DNA from: Peptoniphilus lacydonensis
GTDB lineage: Bacteria; Bacillota; Clostridia; Tissierellales; Peptoniphilaceae
Length of the DNA stretch: 64,000 bases
Direction of reading: 5' to 3'
Assembly: GCF_900106515.1 (NCBI RefSeq)
Contig: NZ_FNWF01000002.1
Location: 154,001 to 218,000, forward strand
In this document: one piece after another, positions 9,476 through 19,128 of the stretch
Position numbering within the stretch: position 1 is the stretch's first letter
Layout of the letters: every line of letters begins with the position of its first letter
The notes under the pieces: model-generated
Seen by the model: only the letters and a program-made list of their open reading frames with translations
Databases searched by the model: none
Told to the model about the DNA's origin: nothing
Translations under genes and position numbers: made by a program

Positions 9476-10525
9476 TCACCTATAATAATTTCTTATATCG
9501 ATAACTTCTTTATACATTGCCTCTATTTGTACTTCAAAATTCCCTAAACCTTTTTCTCTTAAATTCAATTTTTTTATATTTAAATTGGAACATATTTCTT
9601 TTTTATTCTTTGATTTCTGTCCACTAATATTCGATATATTTTTCCCATTTGCATAAATATAAATTTCATCACTTAAATTTTTTGATTCTTTAAAATAATT
9701 TAGAAGTCCCTTCTTAAAGTAAAAAGATTCTACTAATTGTCTGTATGCAGGGTGAAAAGCCCCTGCTACAATATCCCCATCATAATTAATATTATCTGTC
9801 GGTTGGAGTCCAACTCTAATAACATTAATATTATTTTTATAATAAATATTAAGTAAATCAGATACGAATTTTATAGACTCATCTAAATCTAAAGATTTAT
9901 AATCTCCACTCCTCAAGCTATTATAAAGTTTTGTTTCCTTTATAACAAGAGTTGGGTAAATTCTAACACAATAGGGCTTAAGTTTTACAAATTCTTTTGC
10001 CGTATAAATTGATTTCTCTAAATTATCTCCTGGTAAACCAACCATCTGTTGTAGACCAAGTAAAAATCCATATTCTTTAATTAAACTTGCCGAATCATAA
10101 ACACAATTTACATCATGGCCCCTATTAGAAAGTTTTAAAACATCGCTATCCAAACTTTGGACCCCAAGTTCAACAATATCAACTCCATATTTTTTTAAAT
10201 TTAATAAAATCTTATCATCTATTGCATCTGGTCTTGTGGACAGCCTTATGTATTTTACAAAACCATTTTTCTTATATTTGCAAGCAACTTGCAAATATTC
10301 AGATTGTTTTTCTAATGGAATTGCAGTAAAACTTCCACCATAAAAAGCAACTTCTACATTATCTTTCCTTTTAAAATAAGAAAGATATTCCAAAATAGTC
10401 TTTTCAACGTCACTATTTGAAATATCTGTAGATACTCCTGTAATTTTTCTTTGATTGCAAAAAACACAGTCATTAGGGCATCCATAATGTGGGATAAAAA
10501 TTGATATAATATTTCTTTTAGACAA
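9476..10525 (-). CDS. Radical SAM protein of the Elp3-like/oxygen-independent type
   Basis: The protein begins with the iron-sulfur motif CPNDCVFC (Cys16, Cys20, Cys23), a CX3CX2C spacing that binds the 4Fe-4S cluster that cleaves S-adenosylmethionine. The following FYGGSFTAI and IVELGVQSLD segments match the TIM-barrel core of the Elp3/coproporphyrinogen-oxidase-like branch, but there is no C-terminal acetyltransferase domain, so it is not full Elp3. The substrate is unknown. Homologues commonly sit between rnc and smc in Clostridia-like genomes. The start is a TTG overlapping the end of rnc by 8 bp, with GGGGATGG upstream. Confidence 0.85.
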   Translation of the reverse strand: MSKRNIISIFIPHYGCPNDCVFCNQRKITGVSTDISNSDVEKTILEYLSYFKRKDNVEVAFYGGSFTAIPLEKQSEYLQVACKYKKNGFVKYIRLSTRPDAIDDKILLNLKKYGVDIVELGVQSLDSDVLKLSNRGHDVNCVYDSASLIKEYGFLLGLQQMVGLPGDNLEKSIYTAKEFVKLKPYCVRIYPTLVIKETKLYNSLRSGDYKSLDLDESIKFVSDLLNIYYKNNINVIRVGLQPTDNINYDGDIVAGAFHPAYRQLVESFYFKKGLLNYFKESKNLSDEIYIYANGKNISNISGQKSKNKKEICSNLNIKKLNLREKGLGNFEVQIEAMYKEVIDIRNYYR

Positions 10526-11216
10526 TTTTATCCATCCCCTTAAATGCTTCCTTTGCCGCCTCTTGCTGAGACTCCTTTTTCGTTTTACCTTTACCTTTGC
10601 CTACTAAAACTTCATCTAAAAATAATTCAGTATAAAAAGTCTTATTATTATCAGGTCCTTCTTCTCTAACTAATTTATATTCTAATTTCTTCCCAGATTT
10701 TTGAACTTTTTCTTGTAATTTAGTTTTAAAATCTATATTAAAAAGTTTGTATCTATCTTTTTCTAAAAATTCTTGAAATAAATATAAAACTATTCTTTTT
10801 GCTTCATTAAAATTTGAGTCCAAATAAATTGCACCTATCAAAGCTTCCAATGCATCAGCAGAAGTTGATTCTCTCATTCTTCCACCATTTTTAATCTCAC
10901 CTTTGCCAAATCTAATAGAATCTCCAAGATTTAAATTCTTAGATATAAAAAAAAGGACCTTTTCATTTACAGAATCCGCTCTCATTTTACTCAATGAACC
11001 TTCTAAATCTTTTGGATAATTGATATAAAAATATTCTCCAATTATAAGTCCTAAAACTGCATCTCCAAGATACTCTAGCCTTTCATTACTTTCATAAGGT
11101 TTCATATTATTCTCGTTTACATAAGAGCTATGAGTTAGTGCTTTTTTTAATAATTTTATATCTTTAAACTTATAATTTAATTTCTTTTCGAGAAGTTCTA
11201 AATTAGTAAAAGACAT
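10518..11216 (-). CDS. rnc: Ribonuclease III
   Basis: This double-strand-specific endoribonuclease processes rRNA precursors and some mRNAs. The catalytic signature NERLEYLGDAVLGLII lies at residues 44-59 with its acidic metal ligands, and the second acidic helix is ADALEALIGAIYLD (about 119-132). A C-terminal double-stranded-RNA-binding domain spans about 158-228, ending KTKKESQQEAAKEAF. At 232 residues it is the normal size. It starts 4 bp after acpP with only a weak ribosome binding site, implying coupling. Confidence 0.97.
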   Translation of the reverse strand: MSFTNLELLEKKLNYKFKDIKLLKKALTHSSYVNENNMKPYESNERLEYLGDAVLGLIIGEYFYINYPKDLEGSLSKMRADSVNEKVLFFISKNLNLGDSIRFGKGEIKNGGRMRESTSADALEALIGAIYLDSNFNEAKRIVLYLFQEFLEKDRYKLFNIDFKTKLQEKVQKSGKKLEYKLVREEGPDNNKTFYTELFLDEVLVGKGKGKTKKESQQEAAKEAFKGMDKIV

Positions 11217-11220
11217 GAAA

Positions 11221-11448
11221 TCACTGTTCCAAATCTTCTACATAATCAATTACATCTCCAACAGTTTTTAACTTGTCAAGATCATCTTCAGAAACTTCAG
11301 TATCAAACTCTTCTTCAATAGTCATTACAAGTTCTACAAGTTCAATTGAATCAGCATTTAAATCATCTTGAAAGTTCATATCTTCATCAAGTTCATTTAC
11401 ATCCATATTAAATTGTTCAGCAATGATTTCTAAAATTTTATCTTTCAT
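11221..11448 (-). CDS. acpP: Acyl carrier protein
   Basis: A 75-residue acidic four-helix carrier. The phosphopantetheine attachment serine is Ser34 in NADSIELVELVM (the usual text is DSLD; here DSIE, as in many Clostridia). It carries growing acyl chains in fatty-acid synthesis and supplies PlsX, whose gene it overlaps by 4 bp. AAGGTGG lies upstream of the ATG. plsX-acpP-rnc is a common Firmicute arrangement. Confidence 0.97.
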   Translation of the reverse strand: MKDKILEIIAEQFNMDVNELDEDMNFQDDLNADSIELVELVMTIEEEFDTEVSEDDLDKLKTVGDVIDYVEDLEQ

Positions 11449-12431
11449 TTTTTTTCCACCTTCTCTTTAATTTTTTTTACTATATTAGATTCTACTATAT
11501 CTATCGCATATTTTGCAGCATTTTTTATCGCTTCACTATTAGAATTACCATGAGCTTTTATTATATTTCCATCGATACCCAAAAGAAGAGTTCCACCAAC
11601 TTTTTTTGCATCTAAATCTTTAAAACTACTCATTAAATTTTTATTTAATTTATTTTTGATTTCATTATCAAAATTAGATTTTTCAATAGTTTGTAAAATA
11701 TTTTTTATGGAAAACTCCACAACTCCTTCAATAGATTTTAACAAAATATTTCCATCAAATCCATCACAAACTACAAGATCTAAATCATTATTTGTGATGT
11801 TTCGTGCTTCGATATTTCCAACAAAATTTAACTCGGAATTTTTTAATTCTTCAAATGTTTCTTTTGATAAACTATTGCCTTTTCCTTCCTCAGTCCCAAC
11901 GTTTAAAAGACCAACCTTAGGACTTTCAATTTTATAATACTCCCTTAAAAATATATCTCCAAGCATTGCAAATTCTTTTAATAAATCTGCATCAGTATCC
12001 ATATTTGCACCAGAATCAATTATCATAGTGTTGGATTTTAATCCTGGAATTACAGTTGGAAGAACTGCTCTTTTTATTCCCTTAATCCTTCCAACAATAA
12101 AAATTCCTCCTGCAAGTAGAGCACCAGTACTACCTGCAGAAATTATTGCATCAGCTTTTTTAGATTTCAATAATTCCATTGACTTTACAATAGAAGAATC
12201 TTTTTTTCTTCTAAGAGCAAAGGCAGGATCTTCATTATTTTCTATATTTTCTTTTGCATCAACTATTTCTATTTTATTTCTATCGTAATTTAGTTCACTT
12301 AGATTTTCACTTATAAAATCTTCTCGTCCAACTAATATTACTTCAACATTAAATTCATTAGAAGCTTCAATCGCTCCTCTTATAATTTCAGACTTATTAT
12401 CTCCGCCATTTATATCAAATATTAATTTCAT
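11445..12431 (-). CDS. plsX: Phosphate acyltransferase PlsX
   Basis: PlsX converts acyl-ACP to acyl-phosphate, the donor used by PlsY in the first step of phospholipid synthesis. Visible family landmarks are the N-terminal DINGGDN (where most have D-x-MGGD), ADAIISAGSTGALLAG near residue 95, the LPTVIPGL stretch and VCDGFDGNILLKSIEG near residue 219. It is 328 residues, the standard size. It is the first gene of the plsX-acpP-rnc-radical SAM-smc-ftsY unit and has GGGAGG just upstream of its ATG. Confidence 0.94.
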   Translation of the reverse strand: MKLIFDINGGDNKSEIIRGAIEASNEFNVEVILVGREDFISENLSELNYDRNKIEIVDAKENIENNEDPAFALRRKKDSSIVKSMELLKSKKADAIISAGSTGALLAGGIFIVGRIKGIKRAVLPTVIPGLKSNTMIIDSGANMDTDADLLKEFAMLGDIFLREYYKIESPKVGLLNVGTEEGKGNSLSKETFEELKNSELNFVGNIEARNITNNDLDLVVCDGFDGNILLKSIEGVVEFSIKNILQTIEKSNFDNEIKNKLNKNLMSSFKDLDAKKVGGTLLLGIDGNIIKAHGNSNSEAIKNAAKYAIDIVESNIVKKIKEKVEKK

Positions 12432-12453
12432 TCCTACCTCCCACAGCTATTTT

Positions 12454-12482
12454 AATATATCTCATAGAATTAAAAAAATCAA
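12454..12482 (-). promoter_or_regulatory. Probable promoter of the plsX operon
   Basis: Minus-strand TTGATT (12477-12482), a 17-bp spacer and TATATT (12454-12459) lie 23 bp before plsX. I did not see a FapR-type operator. Confidence 0.55.
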
Positions 12483-12556
12483 TATTTATAATTTAAAAAT
12501 AATGAATAAGAAAATATTTGATATTATTAAAATTTAAAATGACTTTTTAATTAATC

Positions 12557-12590
12557 TAAAAAAAATCTCGCCTAGTTTCCCAAGCGAGAT
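12557..12590 (-). terminator. Terminator after the pyruvate:ferredoxin oxidoreductase gene
   Basis: The perfect 7-bp stem ATCTCGC/GCGAGAT with a 12-base loop is followed on the minus strand by a run of eight T. Confidence 0.9.
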
Positions 12591-12613
12591 AAATCATTCT
12601 TTTTATTTATAAA

Positions 12614-15600
12614 TTATTCTTCTTCTGAGAGAGTTAAATAATTTTCATATCTTTCTTTAGCATTTTCTTCTGCCACTTCATAAAGTTTTTCTGCTCTTTC
12701 AGGGAATAACTTTTTAAGTGAAGTATATCTTACTTCTCCATCAAGGAAATCCCTAAATGATTTTGTAGGTTCTTTAGAATCTAAAATAAATGGATTCTTT
12801 CCTTGTGCTTTAAGCTCTGGATTAAATCTATATAAATGCCAATAACCAGTTTCGACAGCTTTCTTTTCTTCTTCAATAGAGAATCCCATACCAACTCTAA
12901 TTCCGTGGTTTATACATGGTGCGTAGGCAATTATTAATGATGGTCCATCATAAGCTTCTGCCTCTTTAATTGCTTTAAATGCTTGAGCTTTGTCTGCACC
13001 AAGAGCAATTTGAGCAACATATACATATCCATAAGTTGTCGCCATTAAACCAAGATCTTTCTTCTTAGTTAATTTACCAGCTGCTGCAAATTGTGCAATG
13101 GCAGCAGTAGGAGTAGACTTAGAAGCTTGTCCACCAGTGTTTGAATAAACTTCTGTATCAAGAACTAAAACATTAATATCTTCTCCAGATGCCAAAACAT
13201 GGTCAAGTCCACCATATCCAATGTCATAGGCCCATCCATCTCCACCAATAATCCATTGGCTCTTCTTAATTAAGAATCTTTCAAGACCTTGTAATGTATC
13301 AATTATTTCGTCAGCTTTATCATTTCCAAATTTCTTGTCAAGAACCTTAAGAACTTTTGCACTTGCTGCCTTTGAAGTCTTGTAATCATCTTTTCCTTCG
13401 ATCCAAGCTTTAAATGCTTCATTTGCATCATTATCTACATTAAGTTCAATAAATTCATTCATTAGTTTTTCAATTCTATCTCTTGTTTGACCTTGAGATA
13501 TCGCCATTCCATATCCATATTCAGCATTATCTTCAAATAATGAATTTGCCCAAGATGGTCCATTTCCACATTCATCTGTACAATATGGCATTGAAGGAGC
13601 AGATCCACCCCAAATTGAAGAGCATCCTGTTGCATTAGCAATACTCATTCTATCTCCAAATAATTGAGTTACAAGTTTTACATAAGGTGTTTCTCCACAA
13701 CCTGCACATGCTCCAGAAAATTCAAGATATGGAGTTTGGAATTGACTGTTTTTAAAATTGTTAGGTTCGATATTTTCTTCCTTAGATTTTATATTTTCAG
13801 ATGCATATTCCCAATTAACTGCTTGTGTGTCAATTTCATCTTCATAAGGACTCATAACTAAAGCTTTTTCTTTAGCTGGACAAACTTGAGCACAATTTCC
13901 ACATCCAGTACAATCTAATGGAGAAATTTGAATTCTATATTCATAATCTTCAAATCCCTTGCCATTTGCTTTTTTAGTTTCAAAACTTTCAGGTGCATTT
14001 TTCTTTTCATCTTTATCGACTAAGAAAGGTCTAATTACAGCATGAGGACAAACAAGTGAACATTGGTTACACTCTATACAATTTTCAATCTTCCAGTGAG
14101 GAACATTTACTGCAATACCTCTCTTTTCATAACGACTTGTTCCAGCTGGAAATGTTCCATCTGGCATATCAACAAACGCAGATACAGGAAGATCATTTCC
14201 CTCTTGTCTATTCATTGGAATAAGCATATTATTAATAAATTCTGGTGCTCCATTTATATTGAAATCTCTAGTTGTGTCTGAATCCTTCCAAGAATCTTTT
14301 ACTTCGATTTTCTTTATGGCATCAATTCCACGATCAACGGCATCATAGTTCATTCTAACTATGTCATCACCTTTTGCACCATAATCTTTTACAATTGCTT
14401 CTTTTAAAAGTTTTACTGCTTGATCAATTGGAAGCACTTGAGAAAGATTAAAAAATGCTGCTTGCATTACCATATTAGTTCTTCCACCAAGCCCAACTTC
14501 TGCTGCAATTTTTGTAGCATTAATTGTATAAAATTCAATTTCATTATCAGCGATATATTTCTTCATATATCCTGGTAGATGCTCGTCAAGTTCATCTTCA
14601 TCCCAAATAGTATTTAGTAAGAACTTTCCACCTTTTTTAAGACCTCTAAGTAGGTCATAAGAATATACATAGGATTGTTTTGAGCAAGAAATAAAATCAG
14701 TTTCAGTTAATAGATAAGTTGACGTAATCTTATTTTTACCAAATCTCAAGTGAGACATTGTGACTCCGCCAGATTTCTTAGAGTCATAGTCAAAATAACC
14801 TTGAGCATACATATCTGTATTATCACCTATAATTTTTATTGCTGATTTATTTGCTCCAACTGTACCATCAGATCCAAATCCCCAAAATTTACATCTGATA
14901 GTTCCTTCTGGTTCAGTTGTAATAGTTTCTTTAATTGGAAGTGATTTGTTAGTTACATCATCTACAATTCCAATTGTAAAATCATTTTTAGGGTTTTCGT
15001 CTTTAAGATTATCAAACACAGAAAGAATATCTGTTGGATTAGTATCTTTCGAACCCAATCCATAAATTCCTCCAACTATAAGTGGCTTTTTGTCAGATTC
15101 ATAAAAAGCATCTCTTATATCTAAATATAGAGGTTGTCCCACTGCTCCTTTTTCCTTAGTTCTATCAAGAACAGCAATTCTTTCCACTGTTTTTGGAATT
15201 GCTTCCATTAAGTGTTTAATAGAAAAAGGTCTGTAAAGATGAACTTTTATAAGACCAGTTTTTTCTCCTTTTGCATTTAAATAATCTACAACTTCTTCAA
15301 TAGTTTCTGTTACTGAACCCATTGCTACAATAATATCTGTGGCATCTTTAGCTCCATAATAATTAAATAAATTATACTCTCTTCCTGTTAATTTAGAGAT
15401 ATCTTTCATATAGCCTTCTGTCACATCAATTATGTCTGTGTAATAATTATTTGAAGCTTCTACTTCTTGAAAATAAATATCAGGATTTTGTGCAGTACCC
15501 CTAACTTTAGGTCCATTAGGATTTAGAGCTCTTTCTTTAAATTCTTTTACTGCATCTTTATCAACTAATTTTTCTAAATCATCATAATTAAGTACTTCTA

Positions 15601-16147
15601 TTTTTTGAACTTCATGAGATGTTCTAAATCCATCAAAAAAATGAAGAAAAGGAACTCTTCCTTTAATTGAGGATAAATGAGCAACTCCTGCCAAGTCCAT
15701 TGATTCTTGAACTGAACCTGATGCTAAAAGAGCAAATCCTGAAGCTCTTGCTGCCATAACATCTTGATGATCTCCAAAGATTGAAAGTGCATGAGATGCT
15801 AATGCTCTTGCTGCTACATGGAACACACCAGGAAGCAATTCTCCAGCTATCTTATACATGTTAGGTAACATAAGTAATAAACCTTGAGAAGCTGTGTAAG
15901 TTGATGTAAGTGATCCAGCTTGAAGTGCTCCGTGAACAGCTCCTGCAGCTCCCCCTTCTGATTGTAACTCCTTAACCATTACTTCTTGTCCAAAAATATT
16001 TTTTCTTCCATGAGAAGCCCAAGCATCAATGTGTTCGGCCATTGGTGAAGATGGAGTTATGGGATAGATACAAGCAACATCAGAAAAGGCATAAGCCACA
16101 TGAGCGGCTGCTTCATTACCATCCATAGTTTTAAATGTTTTTGACAT
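12614..16147 (-). CDS. nifJ: Pyruvate:ferredoxin (flavodoxin) oxidoreductase
   Basis: This single-chain 1177-residue enzyme oxidises pyruvate with CoA to acetyl-CoA and CO2 and passes electrons to ferredoxin or flavodoxin; it is the central catabolic step in many anaerobes. Domains in order are the pyrimidine-binding domain (YPITPSSPMAEHIDAW near residue 29), the CoA-related domain, a 2x4Fe-4S domain (CIECNQCSLVCPHAVIRPF and CTGCGNCAQVCPAKEKA, about 690-765), and the thiamine-diphosphate domain with GACAGCGETPY and the GDGWAYDIGYGGLDH magnesium/cofactor motif. The start has AGGAGG five bases upstream. It is monocistronic, with its own promoter and terminator. Confidence 0.98.
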   Translation of the reverse strand: MSKTFKTMDGNEAAAHVAYAFSDVACIYPITPSSPMAEHIDAWASHGRKNIFGQEVMVKELQSEGGAAGAVHGALQAGSLTSTYTASQGLLLMLPNMYKIAGELLPGVFHVAARALASHALSIFGDHQDVMAARASGFALLASGSVQESMDLAGVAHLSSIKGRVPFLHFFDGFRTSHEVQKIEVLNYDDLEKLVDKDAVKEFKERALNPNGPKVRGTAQNPDIYFQEVEASNNYYTDIIDVTEGYMKDISKLTGREYNLFNYYGAKDATDIIVAMGSVTETIEEVVDYLNAKGEKTGLIKVHLYRPFSIKHLMEAIPKTVERIAVLDRTKEKGAVGQPLYLDIRDAFYESDKKPLIVGGIYGLGSKDTNPTDILSVFDNLKDENPKNDFTIGIVDDVTNKSLPIKETITTEPEGTIRCKFWGFGSDGTVGANKSAIKIIGDNTDMYAQGYFDYDSKKSGGVTMSHLRFGKNKITSTYLLTETDFISCSKQSYVYSYDLLRGLKKGGKFLLNTIWDEDELDEHLPGYMKKYIADNEIEFYTINATKIAAEVGLGGRTNMVMQAAFFNLSQVLPIDQAVKLLKEAIVKDYGAKGDDIVRMNYDAVDRGIDAIKKIEVKDSWKDSDTTRDFNINGAPEFINNMLIPMNRQEGNDLPVSAFVDMPDGTFPAGTSRYEKRGIAVNVPHWKIENCIECNQCSLVCPHAVIRPFLVDKDEKKNAPESFETKKANGKGFEDYEYRIQISPLDCTGCGNCAQVCPAKEKALVMSPYEDEIDTQAVNWEYASENIKSKEENIEPNNFKNSQFQTPYLEFSGACAGCGETPYVKLVTQLFGDRMSIANATGCSSIWGGSAPSMPYCTDECGNGPSWANSLFEDNAEYGYGMAISQGQTRDRIEKLMNEFIELNVDNDANEAFKAWIEGKDDYKTSKAASAKVLKVLDKKFGNDKADEIIDTLQGLERFLIKKSQWIIGGDGWAYDIGYGGLDHVLASGEDINVLVLDTEVYSNTGGQASKSTPTAAIAQFAAAGKLTKKKDLGLMATTYGYVYVAQIALGADKAQAFKAIKEAEAYDGPSLIIAYAPCINHGIRVGMGFSIEEEKKAVETGYWHLYRFNPELKAQGKNPFILDSKEPTKSFRDFLDGEVRYTSLKKLFPERAEKLYEVAEENAKERYENYLTLSEEE

Positions 16148-16198
16148 ATTAGCCTCCTATTATTAATAATATAAATATAAATTAATCATACTGTTTAT

Positions 16199-16227
16199 AT
16201 TATATGACTTTATTTAATAAATTTCAA
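16199..16227 (-). promoter_or_regulatory. Promoter of the pyruvate:ferredoxin oxidoreductase gene
   Basis: Minus-strand TTGAAA (16222-16227), a 17-bp spacer and a perfect TATAAT (16199-16204). Just upstream (16232-16250) is an imperfect TGTT-AATA-AACA palindrome that faintly recalls Rex redox-repressor sites. Confidence 0.75.
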
Positions 16228-16352
16228 TAATATTGTTAATAAACATTGTTTGAATATTTAAAAATAGCGAACTACGAAAGGCGTTTCATATAATGGAATG
16301 CAAATTTTGAATAAATTTATTTTATAACCATTCATAAAAATAAATAAACAAA

Positions 16353-17276
16353 TTATTGGGATCTCGATTTTTTATTCTTAATCATTCTTTCATTTAGAGC
16401 TAATGCCGGATTATAACCCAATTCTTTTTGTTTGTAATTCTTTGTAGCCACTTCTACAATAAGTGCAGTGTGTCTGCCAGGTTTTACGGGAATATCAAAT
16501 TTTGCAACATTTATTCCTAATATTTCTTGATAGTTATTTTCTAACCCAAGCCTTTCATATTCCTTTGACTCATCCCAATCTTCTAAATTTATAATTATCT
16601 CAATAGATTTTTCTTCCATTACAAACCCAATACCAAACATTTTTTGTATATCAATTATTCCGACGCCTCTTATTTCCATAAAATATTTTGTTATATCAGG
16701 AGATTTTCCAATTAATTTATTATCAATATTTTTTATTATTATAGAGTCATCTGAGATGAGTCTTGCTCCATTTGATATTAAATCTAGTGCAGTTTCACTT
16801 TTACCTATTCCACTTCTTCCTGTTATTAATACTCCAATTCCTGAAATATCTAAAAGAACTCCGTGCATTCTTGTAGTAGGAGCAAGAGCTTCATCTACTA
16901 AAGAAATAATTTTGCTGAAAATTTTAGAAGTTGAATCTGGGCTTCTTATAATTGTCACATTGTGCTTCTCTGCCAAAACTTTAGCCTGTGGAAAAATTTC
17001 ATTATTCCTTGAAAAAACTACTACTGGAATATCGTATTTAAATAATTTCTCTAAAGATTCATATCTTTCTTTTCCGCTTAAGGAGTTTATATAATGCCAT
17101 TCTTGTGTTCCAATTAATTGTATTCTGTCTTTTACAAATTTTGAATAATATCCGCAAAGTTGAAGACCTGGTCTATTTATATCACTACTATTAATTTCTA
17201 TATTTTCAAAATCCGTGGACTTGTGAACTATCTCAAACTCTAATTCTTCAACTATATATTCTAACTTAACTGCCAT
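16353..17276 (-). CDS. hprK: HPr kinase/phosphorylase
   Basis: HprK adds or removes phosphate on Ser46 of HPr and so links glycolytic state to CcpA-dependent carbon control. The catalytic domain is complete: His138 in MHGVLLDISG, the P-loop GRSGIGKSETALDL (153-166), the acidic pair in ARLISDDSIII (171-181) and the family signature EIRGVGIIDIQKMFG. The N-terminal domain (1-130) is less conserved, as usual. Length (307) is normal. It overlaps the end of uvrC by 11 bp and has GAGGTG six bases from its ATG. No HPr gene is in the window. Confidence 0.96.
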   Translation of the reverse strand: MAVKLEYIVEELEFEIVHKSTDFENIEINSSDINRPGLQLCGYYSKFVKDRIQLIGTQEWHYINSLSGKERYESLEKLFKYDIPVVVFSRNNEIFPQAKVLAEKHNVTIIRSPDSTSKIFSKIISLVDEALAPTTRMHGVLLDISGIGVLITGRSGIGKSETALDLISNGARLISDDSIIIKNIDNKLIGKSPDITKYFMEIRGVGIIDIQKMFGIGFVMEEKSIEIIINLEDWDESKEYERLGLENNYQEILGINVAKFDIPVKPGRHTALIVEVATKNYKQKELGYNPALALNERMIKNKKSRSQ

Positions 17277-19128
17277 TTTTTACACCTCTAAAATGCTTAT
17301 AAAGAGAATTAGCACTTGCTTCATTCATTGACTCTACTTCCATAAGTTCTTCTACACTTGCTTTTTTTATCTTATCTATGGACTTAAAATGTTTTAATAA
17401 ACTTTCCTTTCTTTTTGGTCCAATTAATTTAATATCGTCAAGTTCAGATTTAAACATGGTTTTTGATCTTAAATTTCTGTGATAATTTATTGCAAATCTG
17501 TGAGCTTCTTCTTGAATTTTATAAATCATTTTGTAAGCTCGTGAATTTAATTCAACATTATACTCCTTATTATTGTAAATAATTCCACGAGTTCTATGAA
17601 AATCATCTTTTACAAGACCACAAATTTCTAAATTCAAATTTAACTTATTTAAAATTTCCTTTGCAGCATTTACTTGACCTTTTCCTCCATCCATCATTAT
17701 TAAATCAGGAAAGCTTGAAAAAGAAGTATTTTTATTAGCTTTCTTCTCCTCCACTCCCCTAATAAATCTTCTTTCAATAACTTCTTTCAAGCTTGAATAA
17801 TCATCTGGTCCAACTACGCTTTTGATTCTGAATTTTCTATAATCGCTTTTCTTTGAGTCCCCATTTTCAAATACAACCATAGACCCAACAGATTCAACTC
17901 CAGAAATATTAGAAATATCGTAAGCTTCAATTCTTCTTGGCATTTCACTCAAACCAATTAGATCTCTTATTTCTTCAAGAGCAAGTTTATTTGACTCTGC
18001 ACGTTTTTTATACTTATCTCCATATTTTTCAATCATATCAAGAGCATTTTTCTTAACCATTCTAACTAATTCTTTTTTATTTCCCTTTACTGGGACAGTT
18101 ATAGTGACTTTACCTTCTCTTTTTTCAGATAACCACTTTTCTAAAAGTTCTATATCACTTGGTTTTTCTTCTATTATTATTTCTTTGGGTATATAACTTG
18201 CTCCAATATAAAACTGTTTTATAAATGACGAAAATATTTCTTCATAGCTGTCGTTGTAATAATCTCTAATTATATAATGTTCACGACCAATAATTTTTCC
18301 ATTTCTAAAAAAGAAAATTTGAATCAAAACTTCATCTATACCTTTAGCTAGTGCAATAATATCTTTGTCATCATGTGCCTCGGGATCACTTATCAATTGC
18401 CTTTCTTTTAAATATTCAAGATTTTTTATTCTATCTCTAATATCTGCAGCATTTTCATAGTCAAGTTTTCTTGAATAACCCAACATTTTACTATGAAGTT
18501 TATCTATTAATCTTTCATCAGAACTAGAAAGAAAATTTAAAACTTCTTTTACCATCTCATTGTAATCATCATCAGAAACATTGCCAATACAAGGGCCTAC
18601 ACACTTTCCAATATAATAATTTAAACAAGGTCTATAACTTTTCTCTTCTACATTTTCTAAATTTAAATTGCAAGTCCTAAGTGGGTAAACTCTTTCAAAA
18701 GTTTCAATTGAATCATTTACTGCAAAAACATCGGGATAGGGTCCAAAATATTTTGCCCCGTCTTTTAAAATTCTTCTAGTCTTCATGACTCTTGGGTATC
18801 TTTCATTTACTTTAACTTTAATGTAAGGATATTGTTTGTCGTCACGTAGTAAAATATTATATTTTGGAAGATTATCCTTTATCAAGTTTGATTCAAGAAC
18901 AAGGGACTCCACTTCGTTTTCAACAATAATATATTCAAAGTCGTGAATTTTAGATACCATGTTGGAAACTTTTTTCGAACTCTTTCCGTAAGACCCAAAG
19001 TACTGTCTAACTCTTTTTCTAAGAGATTTAGCTTTCCCAACATAAATTATCTCATCTAATTCATTTTTCATAATATAAACTCCTGGTTTATCTGGGAGTT
19101 TATCAAGCCTTTCTCTTAAATCTATCAA
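17266..19128 (-). CDS. uvrC: Excinuclease ABC subunit C
   Basis: UvrC makes both incisions around UvrA/UvrB-marked DNA lesions. The N-terminal GIY-YIG nuclease domain reads PGVYIMKNELDEIIYVGKAKSLRKRVRQYF (residues 15-44), followed by a UVR motif near 200-235 (YSRKLDYENAADIRDRIKNL), the RNase H-like 5' nuclease (RRIEAYDISNISG, LIMMDGGKGQV) and a C-terminal double helix-hairpin-helix (LIGPKRKESLLKHF). Length (620) is standard. It starts at a TTG immediately after the pepP stop with no gap, and lies upstream of hprK. Confidence 0.98.
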   Translation of the reverse strand: MIDLRERLDKLPDKPGVYIMKNELDEIIYVGKAKSLRKRVRQYFGSYGKSSKKVSNMVSKIHDFEYIIVENEVESLVLESNLIKDNLPKYNILLRDDKQYPYIKVKVNERYPRVMKTRRILKDGAKYFGPYPDVFAVNDSIETFERVYPLRTCNLNLENVEEKSYRPCLNYYIGKCVGPCIGNVSDDDYNEMVKEVLNFLSSSDERLIDKLHSKMLGYSRKLDYENAADIRDRIKNLEYLKERQLISDPEAHDDKDIIALAKGIDEVLIQIFFFRNGKIIGREHYIIRDYYNDSYEEIFSSFIKQFYIGASYIPKEIIIEEKPSDIELLEKWLSEKREGKVTITVPVKGNKKELVRMVKKNALDMIEKYGDKYKKRAESNKLALEEIRDLIGLSEMPRRIEAYDISNISGVESVGSMVVFENGDSKKSDYRKFRIKSVVGPDDYSSLKEVIERRFIRGVEEKKANKNTSFSSFPDLIMMDGGKGQVNAAKEILNKLNLNLEICGLVKDDFHRTRGIIYNNKEYNVELNSRAYKMIYKIQEEAHRFAINYHRNLRSKTMFKSELDDIKLIGPKRKESLLKHFKSIDKIKKASVEELMEVESMNEASANSLYKHFRGVKNGS

